Assembly (NCBI RefSeq): GCF_030813715.1
Contig: NZ_JAUSUZ010000001.1
Span: 5,456,001 to 5,520,000 of the forward strand
Direction: 5' to 3'
DNA from: Catenuloplanes indicus
GTDB taxonomy: Bacteria > Actinomycetota > Actinomycetes > Mycobacteriales > Micromonosporaceae
Length of the DNA stretch: 64,000 nucleotides
Shown: in pieces, positions 7,887-16,355 of the stretch
Position numbering within the stretch: position 1 is the first letter of the stretch
Layout: every line of letters begins with the position of its first letter
Translations under genes and position numbers: made by a program
Notes under the pieces: model-generated
What the model saw: the letters and a program-made list of their open reading frames with translations, nothing else
What the model was told of the DNA's origin: nothing
The model's database searches: none

Positions 7887-9617
7887 GTGAGCACGCCGGA
7901 CGGTCACTCAGAGTCAGCAGCGTCACCGCCCCCGGGCGCCGTACCGCCGGTCCCCGTCTTCGACGCGATCGTGGTCTACAACCCGGCGGCTGTCCCGGCC
8001 CAGCCTGGCCCGCCCCGGGCGGAGAACCCGGCGCCGCCCGGCCCGCCACCGGCGGCGCCCCCACAGCCCGGCCCGGCGGTGATTCCCGCGCAGGCGGGCC
8101 CGCCCGCGGCGGAGACCCCGGCGCGACCCGGCTACCCCGCGATCCCCGCCCAGCCGGGCCCGCCGCCGGCCGAGAGCGTGCCGCACGGCGTACCCGCACA
8201 GTGGCGTTCCCCGTTGGCGGGTTCGGCGCCGATCCCGGACGACTACCCGTTCCCGCGCCTGCCGCAGTTCGACTCGGTCCCGGCGGCCTGGTACGGACCG
8301 CCGCCACCCCCGCCCCCGCGGAAGCGGCGCGGCCGTACCGCCGTGGTGGTCCTGGCGGTCTTCGCGGCGCTCGCCGCGGCCACCGCGGTCGCGGTCTACC
8401 CGGTCCTGACCGGCCGGGACGCCGACGCCACCGCCGCGCCCGCGGAGACCGGCCCGCCGCCCAGCCCGGCGCCGAACGCGCTCTCCTACGAGCGCGTCCC
8501 GTGGATCCGCTACCAGATCGACGCCGCGCTCCAGGCCCAGGCGGCCGCGCTGCTGGCCGGTGACGAGAACGGCTTCCTGGCGCCGGTCGCGGAGGGCAGC
8601 ACCGAGCTGACCCGGGATCTGCGCCGCCGGTTCGAGACGCTGCGCGCGATGCAGGTGACCGGCTGGTCCGAGGAGATGATCGGCGCCCCCACACCGGTGA
8701 CCGGCCAGGGCGGCCGGGACGAGTGGCGCGTCGTGGTCGACCTGCGGCACTGCTTCGTGGTCCCCGGGTGCACCGTGGACGGGCTGCGCGCCGAGACGCG
8801 CTGGATCGAGACACCCGCGCAGGGCCTGCGGATGGTCGCGTTCGCACCGTCCGAGCCGGAGGAGAACGGGCCGCGCCCGTGGGAGGTCACGAACCTGACC
8901 GTCGCGGTCGGCGCGCGCACCATCGTCGGCGTCACCCCGAAGTACGCCAAGCGCCTGCCCGAGCTGCAGAAGCAGGCCGAGGCCGCGGCGCTGCTGGCGG
9001 ACCGGTACGTACGCGGCGACGCCGGCCCGGTGGACCGCTACCGGATCTTCATGGCCGACGGCAAGGAGTGGCAGCGCTGGTACGGCGGCGAGGACCTGGA
9101 GTGGGCCGCCGGCTTCGCGGTCCCGACCGGTGAGGCGCGGCTGGACGTGGTGCTGAACCTCAGCGAGATGGCCGAGGACTACATCGACGACACGCTGCGG
9201 CACGAGCTGGCGCACGTGGCGACGCTGCGCGCGGCCGGCTACTCGGACGACGACGACTTCTGGTGGCTGATCGAGGGCATCGCCGACTACGTGGACGAGC
9301 TGGGCGTGCCGGTAACCGAGTACGAGGAGGCCGAGCTGGTCGCCCGGTACGCGGACGAGGTCGACATGAAGACCGGCGTGGTCGTCCCGCCGCCGGACGC
9401 GAACACCGAGGACTGGCAGGTCGCGGCCCGGTACGGCGTCGGCTACTACGCGGTCCGCCGGATCTCCGAGCGGTTCGGCGAGCCCGCGATGCTGGCCTTC
9501 TTCGACGCGGTCGTCCGCGACGGAAAATCACTGAAAGATGCGGCACCGCTTACTTTGGGCAAGGATTGGGACGACGTGAACCGCGACTGCCTCGCCTATC
9601 TGAAAGAGGTCACCTGA
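7887..9617 (+). CDS. Membrane-anchored HExxH (gluzincin-like) putative peptidase
   Basis: The 576-residue protein has a Pro/Ala-rich cytoplasmic region (about 1-145), one membrane helix (about 150-172) and a large extracellular domain. Near residue 435 it has the zinc-protease motif RHELAHVATL, followed after about 20 residues by WLIEGIADYVDELG. The two His and the downstream Glu are the usual ligands of MA-clan (gluzincin) peptidases. Before that lies a region of NTF2-like appearance. The substrate is unknown. The gene is 4 bases upstream of the ABC exporter operon and may be cotranscribed with it. A small chance remains that the domain is a non-catalytic homologue. Confidence 0.75.
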   Translation: MSTPDGHSESAASPPPGAVPPVPVFDAIVVYNPAAVPAQPGPPRAENPAPPGPPPAAPPQPGPAVIPAQAGPPAAETPARPGYPAIPAQPGPPPAESVPHGVPAQWRSPLAGSAPIPDDYPFPRLPQFDSVPAAWYGPPPPPPPRKRRGRTAVVVLAVFAALAAATAVAVYPVLTGRDADATAAPAETGPPPSPAPNALSYERVPWIRYQIDAALQAQAAALLAGDENGFLAPVAEGSTELTRDLRRRFETLRAMQVTGWSEEMIGAPTPVTGQGGRDEWRVVVDLRHCFVVPGCTVDGLRAETRWIETPAQGLRMVAFAPSEPEENGPRPWEVTNLTVAVGARTIVGVTPKYAKRLPELQKQAEAAALLADRYVRGDAGPVDRYRIFMADGKEWQRWYGGEDLEWAAGFAVPTGEARLDVVLNLSEMAEDYIDDTLRHELAHVATLRAAGYSDDDDFWWLIEGIADYVDELGVPVTEYEEAELVARYADEVDMKTGVVVPPPDANTEDWQVAARYGVGYYAVRRISERFGEPAMLAFFDAVVRDGKSLKDAAPLTLGKDWDDVNRDCLAYLKEVT

Positions 9618-9621
9618 CGCG

Positions 9622-10953
9622 ATGATCGCCCGGAGCCGCCCGCTCGCCCTTCTGGCCGCCGTCACGCTGGCGGCCGGTGCGACCGCGGCCTCGTGCGAGG
9701 AGGAGCCGTCCGGCGTGGACGTCGGCGAGGTGCGGCTCGGCGCGGTGAGCGAGGTCGTGGACGCGCCCGCGACCGTGACCGCCCGGTCCGCGGCCACGCT
9801 CACCGCCGCGTCCGCCGGCACGCTCAAGGAGTTGCTGGTCCGCCCGGGTGACACGGTCCGGCCCGGCCAGGTACTCGCCGTGATCGACTCGCCGGAGGCG
9901 ACGGCCCGCCTGGACTCGGCCGCGCGCACGCTGGACGCGGCCGCGCAGACCGGCAGTCCCGGCTTCACCGCCGGTGGGCTGGACGGCGCGCAGCGGGAGA
10001 CGGACGCGGCCGCCGCGGACTCGTTCGCCGCGGCCCGCGCCGCCGCGAAGCAGGTCGCCGACCGGGGCGTCCGGGACACACTGCTGCGCCAGGTGGACGC
10101 GGCCCAGCACCGGTACGACGCGGCGTCCGCGGCCGTGGCCGACGCGACCCGGTCCGTGCAGGCGGGCGTGGCCGGTCTCGGTACCGCGCTCGGTGCGCTC
10201 TCCACCGCGCAGCGGCTACAGGCGGAGGCCGCGTACGACCTGGCCAAGGGCACGGTCGACGCGCTCACGCTGCGGGCGCCGATCGGCGGTGTGGTCCAGC
10301 TCGGCGGCGCCGCGGCCGCACCGGCCGGCGTGGACCTCACCGAGATCCTGCAGGGCGCCGCACCGCCCACCGGCACCGGTGGACCGCCCGCCGGCGTCGA
10401 CCCGGCCGTGCCGGAGGGCGGGTACGTGGGCGCCGGCACCACCGTGCTGACCATCGTGGACGTCTCCGAGCTGAGCGTCACCGCGGAGGTCGACGAGACC
10501 GACGTGCTGCTGGTCACCGAGGGCGCGGCCGCGGACGTGGAACTGGACGCCGCGACCGGTGCCGGCTACCCCGGCAAGGTGACCTCGGTCGACCTGCTGC
10601 CGACCACGTCGGCGCGCGGCGGGGTCTCGTACCGGGTGCGGATCTCGCTCGGCCCGGGCACGCTCGCGGACGGCGGGGCCGCGCCGGCGCCGCGGCCCGG
10701 CATGAGCGCGGTTGCCCACCTGCGGGTCCGGGAGGCGGCGAACACGGTGACGGTCCCGGCCGCCGCGGTCTTCTCCACCGAGTCGGGCGGCGAGGCGGTC
10801 TGGGTCGTCGACGGCGGACGCGCGGAACGGGTGGACGTGTCCGTCGGTGTGCAGGGCCAGGACGCGGTGCAGATCACGCGCGGCCTGCGGGCCGGGCAAA
10901 CGATCGTGGTGCGCGGGACGGACCGGGTGGCGGCCGGGCAGCGGGTGCCGTGA
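9622..10953 (+). CDS. HlyD/MacA-like periplasmic adaptor of an ABC exporter
   Basis: The 443-residue protein begins with an export signal (LALLAAVTLAAGATAASC). A weak lipobox ending at Cys suggests a lipoprotein, although the -3 residue is Ala rather than Leu. A biotinyl-lipoyl-like half (TLKELLVRPGDTVRPGQVLAVIDSPEA) is followed by an Ala-rich helical hairpin, then the second half (LRAPIGGVVQLGG) and a C-terminal beta domain with VPAAAVF. This is the membrane-fusion fold of MacA-type adaptors. It overlaps the ATPase gene by 4 bases (GTGA). Confidence 0.88.
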   Translation: MIARSRPLALLAAVTLAAGATAASCEEEPSGVDVGEVRLGAVSEVVDAPATVTARSAATLTAASAGTLKELLVRPGDTVRPGQVLAVIDSPEATARLDSAARTLDAAAQTGSPGFTAGGLDGAQRETDAAAADSFAAARAAAKQVADRGVRDTLLRQVDAAQHRYDAASAAVADATRSVQAGVAGLGTALGALSTAQRLQAEAAYDLAKGTVDALTLRAPIGGVVQLGGAAAAPAGVDLTEILQGAAPPTGTGGPPAGVDPAVPEGGYVGAGTTVLTIVDVSELSVTAEVDETDVLLVTEGAAADVELDAATGAGYPGKVTSVDLLPTTSARGGVSYRVRISLGPGTLADGGAAPAPRPGMSAVAHLRVREAANTVTVPAAAVFSTESGGEAVWVVDGGRAERVDVSVGVQGQDAVQITRGLRAGQTIVVRGTDRVAAGQRVP

Positions 10954-11639
10954 CCGGGCCGGCGGTCGAGGCGGAGCGGGTGTCCCGGACGTACCGGCTG
11001 GAGGGTTTCTCGGTGACCGCGCTGCACGAGGTCAGCCTGACCGTGGCACGCGGCGAGTACACCGCCGTGGTCGGCCCGTCCGGTTCCGGCAAGAGCACAC
11101 TGATGCACCTGCTCGGCGGCCTGGACCGGCCGACCGGCGGGCGGCTGCGGCTGGACGGCCGCGACGTGGCCGGCCTGTCCGCGGCGGAACTGGCCCGGCT
11201 GCGCAACGAGGTGATCGGCTTCGTCTTCCAGGCGTTCCATCTGCTGCCCCGGACCAGCGCGGTGGAGAACGTGGCGCTGCCGCTGGTCTACCGCGGGCTC
11301 GGCACCCGGAAGCGGCGCGCGGCCGCGGCGGAGATGCTGCACCGGGTCGGTCTCGGCCATCGCCTCGACCACCGTCCGAACCAGATGTCCGGCGGTGAGC
11401 AGCAGCGCGTCGCGATCGCCCGCGCGCTGGTCACCGGCCCGTCCCTGCTGCTGGCGGACGAGCCCACCGGCAACCTGGACACCGCCACCGGCGCGGCGGT
11501 GCTGCACCTGCTGGAGGAGCTGAACGCGGAGTCCGGCGTCGCGGTCGTGCTGGTCACCCACGACCGGGAGGTGGCCGCCCGGGCCCGCCGCCGGATCGCG
11601 ATGCGCGACGGCCGGGTCGAGAGCGACAGCGCGGCATGA
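10950..11639 (+). CDS. MacB-type ABC transporter ATPase
   Basis: The 229-residue nucleotide-binding protein has Walker A GPSGSGKST (near residue 47), Q-loop FVFQAFHLLP, signature MSGGEQQRVAIARAL, Walker B LLLADEPTGNLD and H-loop VLVTHD. It belongs to the LolD/MacB class that powers mechanotransmission-type efflux of peptides, antibiotics or lipoproteins. It is translationally coupled to both the adaptor upstream and the FtsX-like permease downstream by 4-base overlaps, so the three form one exporter. Confidence 0.93.
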   Translation: MTGPAVEAERVSRTYRLEGFSVTALHEVSLTVARGEYTAVVGPSGSGKSTLMHLLGGLDRPTGGRLRLDGRDVAGLSAAELARLRNEVIGFVFQAFHLLPRTSAVENVALPLVYRGLGTRKRRAAAAEMLHRVGLGHRLDHRPNQMSGGEQQRVAIARALVTGPSLLLADEPTGNLDTATGAAVLHLLEELNAESGVAVVLVTHDREVAARARRRIAMRDGRVESDSAA

Positions 11640-12820
11640 GGCTCGCCGAGGCCTGGCGGGTCGCGCTCGGCGCGCTCCGGGCCAACCGGCTGCGCAGCCT
11701 GCTGACCATGCTGGGTGTGATCATCGGGGTCGGCGCGGTGGTGGTTCTGGTGGCGATCGGCACCGGCGCGAAGAACGAGGTCGAGGCGCAGGTCGAGGGT
11801 CTCGGCTCGAACCTGATGCTGGTGGTGCCGGGCCGGCTGGAGTTCGGGTCCGCGCCGTCCGCGTCCCGGCTGTCGCTGCGCGACGCGGAGGCTGTGGCGG
11901 AGGTGGTCGGCGACCCGTCCCGGGTGACGGCCACGGTCGCGTCCGGCGAGACGGTCCGGGCCGGTGCGCGCGAACGGTTCACCACGGTCCAGGGCGTGCT
12001 CGAGACGACACCGCAGGTCTTCGACCGCCCGGTCGGCCGCGGCCGCTACTTCACCGCCTCGGACGTGCAGACCGGCCGGCGCGTCGCGGTGCTCGGCGCG
12101 ACCGTGGCGGCGGCGCTGTTCCCGGACCGCGACCCGATAGGACAGCAGGTGTCGATCGCGGGCGTCCGGTTCCGGGTCAGCGGCCTGTTCGCGCCGCTCG
12201 GCCAGAGCCTCGGCGTGGACCGGGACGACGAGGTGCACATCCCGGTCAGCGCGGCGCAGCGGCTGATCGGCGTGGACCGGATCGACGGGCTGGCGATCAA
12301 GGCGCCGGACCGGGAGCGGATCGACGAGCTGAGCGCACGGGTGGTGGCGGAGCTGACCCGGCGGCACCCGGACACCGAGTTCAGCGCGGTCACCCAGGAG
12401 CAGATCCTCGGCGTGCTCGGCGACATCCTGGGCGTGCTGACCGGCGTGCTGGCCGCGATCGCCGGCATCTCGCTGCTGGTGGGCGGCGTCGGCGTCTCCA
12501 ACATCATGCTGGTCTCGGTCCGGGAGCGGACGAAGGAGATCGGCCTGCGCAAGGCGGTCGGCGCCCGGCCGCGCGACATCGGGCTGCAGTTCCTGCTGGA
12601 GGCGGTGCTGCTCACCTCGGTGGGCGGCGTGCTCGGGATGGGCCTGGGCGTCGGCTCGGCGCTGCTGGTCGGCGCGCTGTCACCGGTACCGGCCGCGATC
12701 ACCTGGTGGTCGCTGGCGCTCGCGTTCGGCGTGTCCGCCGCGGTCGGCATCGTCTTCGGCGTGGTGCCGGCGCAACGGGCTGGCCGGCTCGACCCGGTGG
12801 TGGCGCTTCGGAGCGAGTAA
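11636..12820 (+). CDS. MacB/FtsX-type ABC transporter permease
   Basis: The 394-residue protein shows the MacB layout: an N-terminal helix (LRSLLTMLGVIIGVGAVVVLVAIG), a large extracellular domain with SNLMLVVPG and FFTASDV-like segments, and three C-terminal helices with NIMLVSVRERTKEIGLRKAVGARPRDI. The adaptor and ATPase genes precede it. Typical roles are efflux of antimicrobial peptides or cell-envelope stress molecules. The HExxH protein gene upstream may work with it. No terminator is obvious after the stop. Confidence 0.93.
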   Translation: MRLAEAWRVALGALRANRLRSLLTMLGVIIGVGAVVVLVAIGTGAKNEVEAQVEGLGSNLMLVVPGRLEFGSAPSASRLSLRDAEAVAEVVGDPSRVTATVASGETVRAGARERFTTVQGVLETTPQVFDRPVGRGRYFTASDVQTGRRVAVLGATVAAALFPDRDPIGQQVSIAGVRFRVSGLFAPLGQSLGVDRDDEVHIPVSAAQRLIGVDRIDGLAIKAPDRERIDELSARVVAELTRRHPDTEFSAVTQEQILGVLGDILGVLTGVLAAIAGISLLVGGVGVSNIMLVSVRERTKEIGLRKAVGARPRDIGLQFLLEAVLLTSVGGVLGMGLGVGSALLVGALSPVPAAITWWSLALAFGVSAAVGIVFGVVPAQRAGRLDPVVALRSE

Positions 12821-12984
12821 CGGACATACAATGATAAAACCGAAATATTCGGAGTGTCGCCTTGACGGGATCACTCTGAGTTTCCAGAAGGTCTCGCGCC
12901 GTTAACAGCTGCCCCGTTACCGTACTAATTACACGCGCGTTGCCCGGAGGGGGTGCGCGCTCGGGGTCGATGGGTTGTGAGCGC

Positions 12985-13197
12985 ATGGCCGGAGCATCAC
13001 ACGCCGAGGGCCGGCTGCCGGAGGTCCGTTTCCTCACCGTTGCCGAGGTCGCCACGCTGATGCGGGTGTCCAAGATGACCGTCTACCGGCTGGTGCACAG
13101 CAACGAGCTGACCGCCGTCCGGGTGGGCCGATCGTTCCGGGTACCGGAGCACGCGGTCCACGAATATCTGCGTGGCGCGTTCTCCGAGTCGGCCTGA
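12985..13197 (+). CDS. Small excisionase-family HTH protein (Rv0500A-like)
   Basis: This 70-residue protein is nearly all one MerR/excisionase-type helix-turn-helix: FLTVAEVATLMRVSKMTVYRLVHSNELTAVRVGRSFRVPEHAVHEYL. Conserved actinobacterial proteins of this kind sit between proC and galE2 in mycobacteria (Rv0500A), and the next two genes here have the same order. It is not linked to phage genes, so it is probably a chromosomal regulator. The start is uncertain: an ATG at 12970 and a TTG at 12940 are in frame. I chose the ATG nearest the conserved domain. Confidence 0.8.
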   Translation: MAGASHAEGRLPEVRFLTVAEVATLMRVSKMTVYRLVHSNELTAVRVGRSFRVPEHAVHEYLRGAFSESA

Positions 13198-13212
13198 CCG
13201 GCAGGGTCGTGT

Positions 13213-13240
13213 TTGTCGCCGCGTCGCGCACGGGTACCCT
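13213..13240 (+). promoter_or_regulatory. Candidate promoter for the 33-residue protein gene
   Basis: TTGTCG (13213-13218) and TACCCT (13235-13240) are separated by 16 bases, a fair match to -35 and -10 elements. It would give a leader of about 170 bases. Confidence 0.35.
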
Positions 13241-13415
13241 GGAGCGGACTCGGACCCGAACCCAGCTGGCTCGCGCCGGTGCCCGGCCGCTGAAGCCCGG
13301 CGCATGACGCGCTCGCTGAGGTTCCCGGTCCACCGTCTCACCGGTGCCCGGCGTCACGCCCCGTGACCTGCCGAGCCCGGAGGATCGCATCAACAACGAT
13401 TGAAGGGGCTGTCGT

Positions 13416-13517
13416 ATGGGCTCGGTGGTCAAGAAGCGCCGCAAGCGTATGGCCAAGAAGAAGCACCGCAAGCTGCTGCGCAAGACCCGCGTCCAGCGTC
13501 GCCGTCTCGGCAAGTAA
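13416..13517 (+). CDS. bS22-like AURKAIP1/COX24-domain basic protein
   Basis: This 33-residue, extremely basic protein starts [20 protein letters not shown] and ends RRRLGK. It is easily missed because of its size, but the sequence is highly conserved in actinobacteria. It corresponds to M. tuberculosis Rv0500B and to protein bS22, seen bound to the mycobacterial 30S ribosome near the decoding centre. The AAGGGG run 6-11 bases before the ATG is a good ribosome-binding site, and a strong hairpin follows the stop. It lies between the excisionase-like gene and the epimerase gene, as in mycobacteria. Confidence 0.92.
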   Translation: MGSVVKKRRKRMAKKKHRKLLRKTRVQRRRLGK

Positions 13518-13525
13518 TCCCGCGT

Positions 13526-13558
13526 CGCGCCGGGCCGCTGTCGCAAAGGCCCGGCGCG
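13526..13558 (+). terminator. Hairpin after the bS22-like gene
   Basis: Arms CGCGCCGGGCC and complement (11 perfect pairs) are separated by an 11-base loop, directly after the stop codon. Confidence 0.6.
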
Positions 13559-13621
13559 GGGTGTTGCTTGCCTGAGGTTCACTAGCTGGTCGCAGGTGTC
13601 GAGAAGGCCACGGAGGCGCGA

Positions 13622-14680
13622 GTGACCGAATCGCCGGGGACCGTCGTGGTCACCGGGGTCAGCCGGTTCCTGGGCGCGCACGTGGCCGCGCGCCTCGCCG
13701 CCGACCCGCGCATCGGGCAGGTCATCGGGCTCGACCCGGCCGATCCGCCCGCCGCGCTGGCCGAGACGCTGCGCGGCGTCGAGCTGGTCCGCGTCGACCT
13801 CCGGTCCGCCGGCACGGTCCTCGCCGACCTCGGCGCCGAGGCGGTCGTCCACCTCGCGATCACCAGCTCGCCGGACGCCATCCAGGGCGGCCGGGGCGCG
13901 ATGAAGGAACACAACGTCATCGGCGCCATGCAGCTGCTCGCGGCCGCCCAGCAGGCGCCGAGACTGCGCAAGCTGGTCATGCGGTCGTCGACCGCCGCCT
14001 ACGGTGCCTCGTTCCGCGACCCGGGCGTCTTCACCGAGGACACCGAGCCGCGCGAGGTGCCACGCGGCGGCTTCGCCCGCGACATCCTGGACATCGAAGG
14101 TTACGTCCGCGGCTTCCGCCGCCGGCGTCCCGACGTGGTCGCCACCGTTCTGCGCTTCGCGCCGTTCATCGGCTCCCGCGCGGAGACGTCGCTGACCCGC
14201 TACTTCTCCCAGCCGTTCGTCCCGACCGTGTTCGGGCGCGACGCCCGGCTGCAGTTCGTGCACGTCGACGACGCGCTCGAGGTGATGCACCGCGCGGTCG
14301 CCGAGGACCACCCCGGCACGTTCAACGTGGCCGGCGAGGGCGTGCTCGCCCTCTCCCAGGCGATCCGCCGGGCCGGCCGCGTCCCGGTGCCGGTCCCCGA
14401 GCCGGGCCTGGCCGGCGCCATGTCGATCGCGCGGGCCATGGGCCTCGGCCAGAACGGCCTGGACCAGGTCGACCTGTTCGTGCACGGCCGGGTCGTCGAC
14501 ACCACCCGCCTGATCCGCGAGTTCGGCTTCACGCCCCGGTCCACCGCCGCCGCTTTCGACGACTTCATCCAGGCCCACCTCGGCGGTGCGCTGGTCTCGC
14601 CGGAACGCCTGGCCACGGCCGAACAGTCGATCCTGGACACCATCCGCCGGGTGCGCGTGGCCCGCCAGGAGGCGTCATGA
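13622..14680 (+). CDS. NAD-dependent epimerase/dehydratase (GalE2-like)
   Basis: The 352-residue protein is an extended short-chain dehydrogenase. The N-terminal Rossmann motif is VVVTGVSRFLGAHVA (a variant of TGxxGxxG), with LVMRSSTAAYG and an active-site-like region following. It should act on nucleotide sugars or related substrates with NAD(P). The usual YxxxK catalytic pair is not obvious (EGYVRGFRR at the expected place), so the reaction may differ from UDP-galactose epimerisation. Its last codons overlap the acyltransferase start (ATGA), as for Rv0501/Rv0502 in M. tuberculosis. Confidence 0.85.
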   Translation: MTESPGTVVVTGVSRFLGAHVAARLAADPRIGQVIGLDPADPPAALAETLRGVELVRVDLRSAGTVLADLGAEAVVHLAITSSPDAIQGGRGAMKEHNVIGAMQLLAAAQQAPRLRKLVMRSSTAAYGASFRDPGVFTEDTEPREVPRGGFARDILDIEGYVRGFRRRRPDVVATVLRFAPFIGSRAETSLTRYFSQPFVPTVFGRDARLQFVHVDDALEVMHRAVAEDHPGTFNVAGEGVLALSQAIRRAGRVPVPVPEPGLAGAMSIARAMGLGQNGLDQVDLFVHGRVVDTTRLIREFGFTPRSTAAAFDDFIQAHLGGALVSPERLATAEQSILDTIRRVRVARQEAS

Positions 14681-15699
14681 GCGATTCCCTGCCCGGCGCG
14701 GAGTTCCGGCCGGCCGATCCGGCGCCGATGCCGCGCCGCAGCAACGGCCACCACCCGTCCGTACCCGCGCAGAACGGTTTTCCGCCCGTCGACCGGCCGC
14801 CGGTGAAGAAGCCGGCGGAGAACCCGCCCGCCGGGGACGCCCCGGATGGCATCGTCGATGACGTGTGGGATCAGCGGGTGGCCGGTGCGCTGTCGTTCCT
14901 GCGCCGCCGGCTCTCCGGGCAGTACGACGTCGACGAGTTCGGCTTCGACCCCGAACTCACCGACCAGGTCTTCCACCCGCTGCTCAAGCCGCTCTACCGC
15001 GAGTGGTTCCGCACCGAGGTGCTCGACGTGGACAACGTCCCCGCGGACGGCGGCGCGCTGGTCGTCGGCAACCACTCCGGCACGATCGCGCTGGACGCGC
15101 TGATGCTCTCCGTCGCGCTCCGCGACACCCACCCGCAGGAGCGCCACCTGCGCCTGCTCGGCGCCGACCTGATCTTCCGCATGCCGGTCGTCTCCGAGCT
15201 GGCCCGCAAGTCCGGCGTCACGGTCGCCTGCAATCCGGACGCCGAGCGCCTGCTGCGCACCGGCGAGGTCGTCGGTGTGTTCCCCGAGGGCTTCAAGGGC
15301 ATCGGCAAGCACTACTCCCAGCGCTACAAGCTTCAGCGCTTCGGCCGCGGCGGCTTCGTCGCCGCCGCGCTGCGCACCGGCGCCCCGATCGTCCCGGCCG
15401 CCATCGTCGGTGCCGAGGAGTCCTACCCCATGCTCGCCGACGTGAAGCCGCTCGCCCGTCTCCTCGGCCTCCCGTACTTCCCGGTCACCCCGACCTTCCC
15501 GCTGCTCGGCCCGCTCGGCCTGGTGCCCCTGCCCAGTAAGTGGCTGATCCAGTTCTGCCCCCCGATCCCCACCGCGCACCTGATGGACCAGGCCGACGAC
15601 CCGCTGGTCGTCTACAACCTCGCCGACCAGGTCCGCGAGACCATCCAGCACACCCTCCACACGCTCCTCAAGTCCCGCCCGGACCCCTTCGGCCTCTGA
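14677..15699 (+). CDS. PlsC-like acyltransferase (Rv0502-like)
   Basis: The 340-residue protein has a Pro-rich N-terminal tail of about 60 residues, then a lysophospholipid acyltransferase domain. GNHSGTIALDALML contains the catalytic His with an Asp seven residues on rather than the classical HX4D. The second motif VFPEGFKGIGK is clear. It probably acylates a glycerophospholipid or related lipid at the membrane. It is translationally coupled to the epimerase by a 4-base overlap. Codon third positions become strongly C-rich toward its 3' end, next to inverted-repeat element A. Confidence 0.85.
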   Translation: MSDSLPGAEFRPADPAPMPRRSNGHHPSVPAQNGFPPVDRPPVKKPAENPPAGDAPDGIVDDVWDQRVAGALSFLRRRLSGQYDVDEFGFDPELTDQVFHPLLKPLYREWFRTEVLDVDNVPADGGALVVGNHSGTIALDALMLSVALRDTHPQERHLRLLGADLIFRMPVVSELARKSGVTVACNPDAERLLRTGEVVGVFPEGFKGIGKHYSQRYKLQRFGRGGFVAAALRTGAPIVPAAIVGAEESYPMLADVKPLARLLGLPYFPVTPTFPLLGPLGLVPLPSKWLIQFCPPIPTAHLMDQADDPLVVYNLADQVRETIQHTLHTLLKSRPDPFGL

Positions 15700-16355
15700 C
15701 TGGGACCCCAACCCCAAAGCGGATCTTCCCGCTCCCGGCGGCTCCAATCCCGCATGCTCCCGGGCCCCGGTCGGCCGTGGCCGGCCTCCCTGCCGGTCCC
15801 GCTTCCCAAGACCACCCCTTCCCCGGCCACGCCGCCCACCCGCCATCACCATGCGTGACGCCCCACCCCTCCCGTCACCCCCAAACGATCTTCCCCGCCC
15901 CCTTCCACCCCACTCCCCACGCCGCTTTGCTCTGCTTACATGCTCGCGCCCCGTGGTGATTCGGACGCTATCCCCGATAGGGGCAGAAGGCCGGTTCTCC
16001 AGGCCAAAGACCGTTTCACGACGAAAGTCGCGGCCGTTTCGGGCGATTCGTCAATGTAAGCAGAGCAAAGGTGGGCAGGGAGAGGGCTGTGCGGGGTGTG
16101 GGGTTGCGCAGCGTGACGGGGCGCGGTGGAGAAAGCCGGGTGCGGGGGTCGCGGGGGTTGGGGTGAGTGGTGCGGGAATGGCTCCGTGGCGGTGGCCGGA
16201 GCCGAGCGTCAGCGGAGTCGGAGGCCGCCGCGAGGTTTGCCCGCGGGAGCGTGCGGGCCGGACCGGGCCGGAAGCGGGTAACGCACGAAGGGTTTGATCC
16301 TCGGGGGGGCGATCGGGATCTTTGGATTGTCATGCGGGGTGGGGAGGATGGGGGC
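15700..16355. other. Gene-free stretch holding inverted-repeat element A
   Basis: No credible gene is visible. The left part (about 15700-15924) is C-rich on the plus strand; the part right of the element (about 16071-16355) is G-rich. The only clear structure is element A. A purine-rich GGGGAGGATGGGGG run just before 16356 serves the next gene. Confidence 0.7.
15925..16070. repeat. Dispersed inverted-repeat element, copy A
   Basis: Perfect 17-base arms, CTTTGCTCTGCTTACAT at 15925-15941 and its complement at 16054-16070, flank a 112-base interior without a reading frame of note. The 14-base core TTTGCTCTGCTTAC is shared with four other copies in this window. It lies between two plus-strand genes, where base composition switches from C-rich to G-rich. 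Confidence 0.9.

Noticed and set aside
6238-8847. A very long minus-strand open frame (about 870 codons)
   Set aside because: Only its last 188 codons are conserved-looking (CGNR protein); the rest is antisense to proline dehydrogenase and its neighbour and has Arg/Pro-rich, low-complexity composition typical of GC-rich shadows.
15925-16070. Element A as an intrinsic terminator of the acyltransferase operon
   Set aside because: Its arms are 112 bases apart with no U tract, and it starts 225 bases after the stop; a simple terminator role does not explain the conserved arm sequence.
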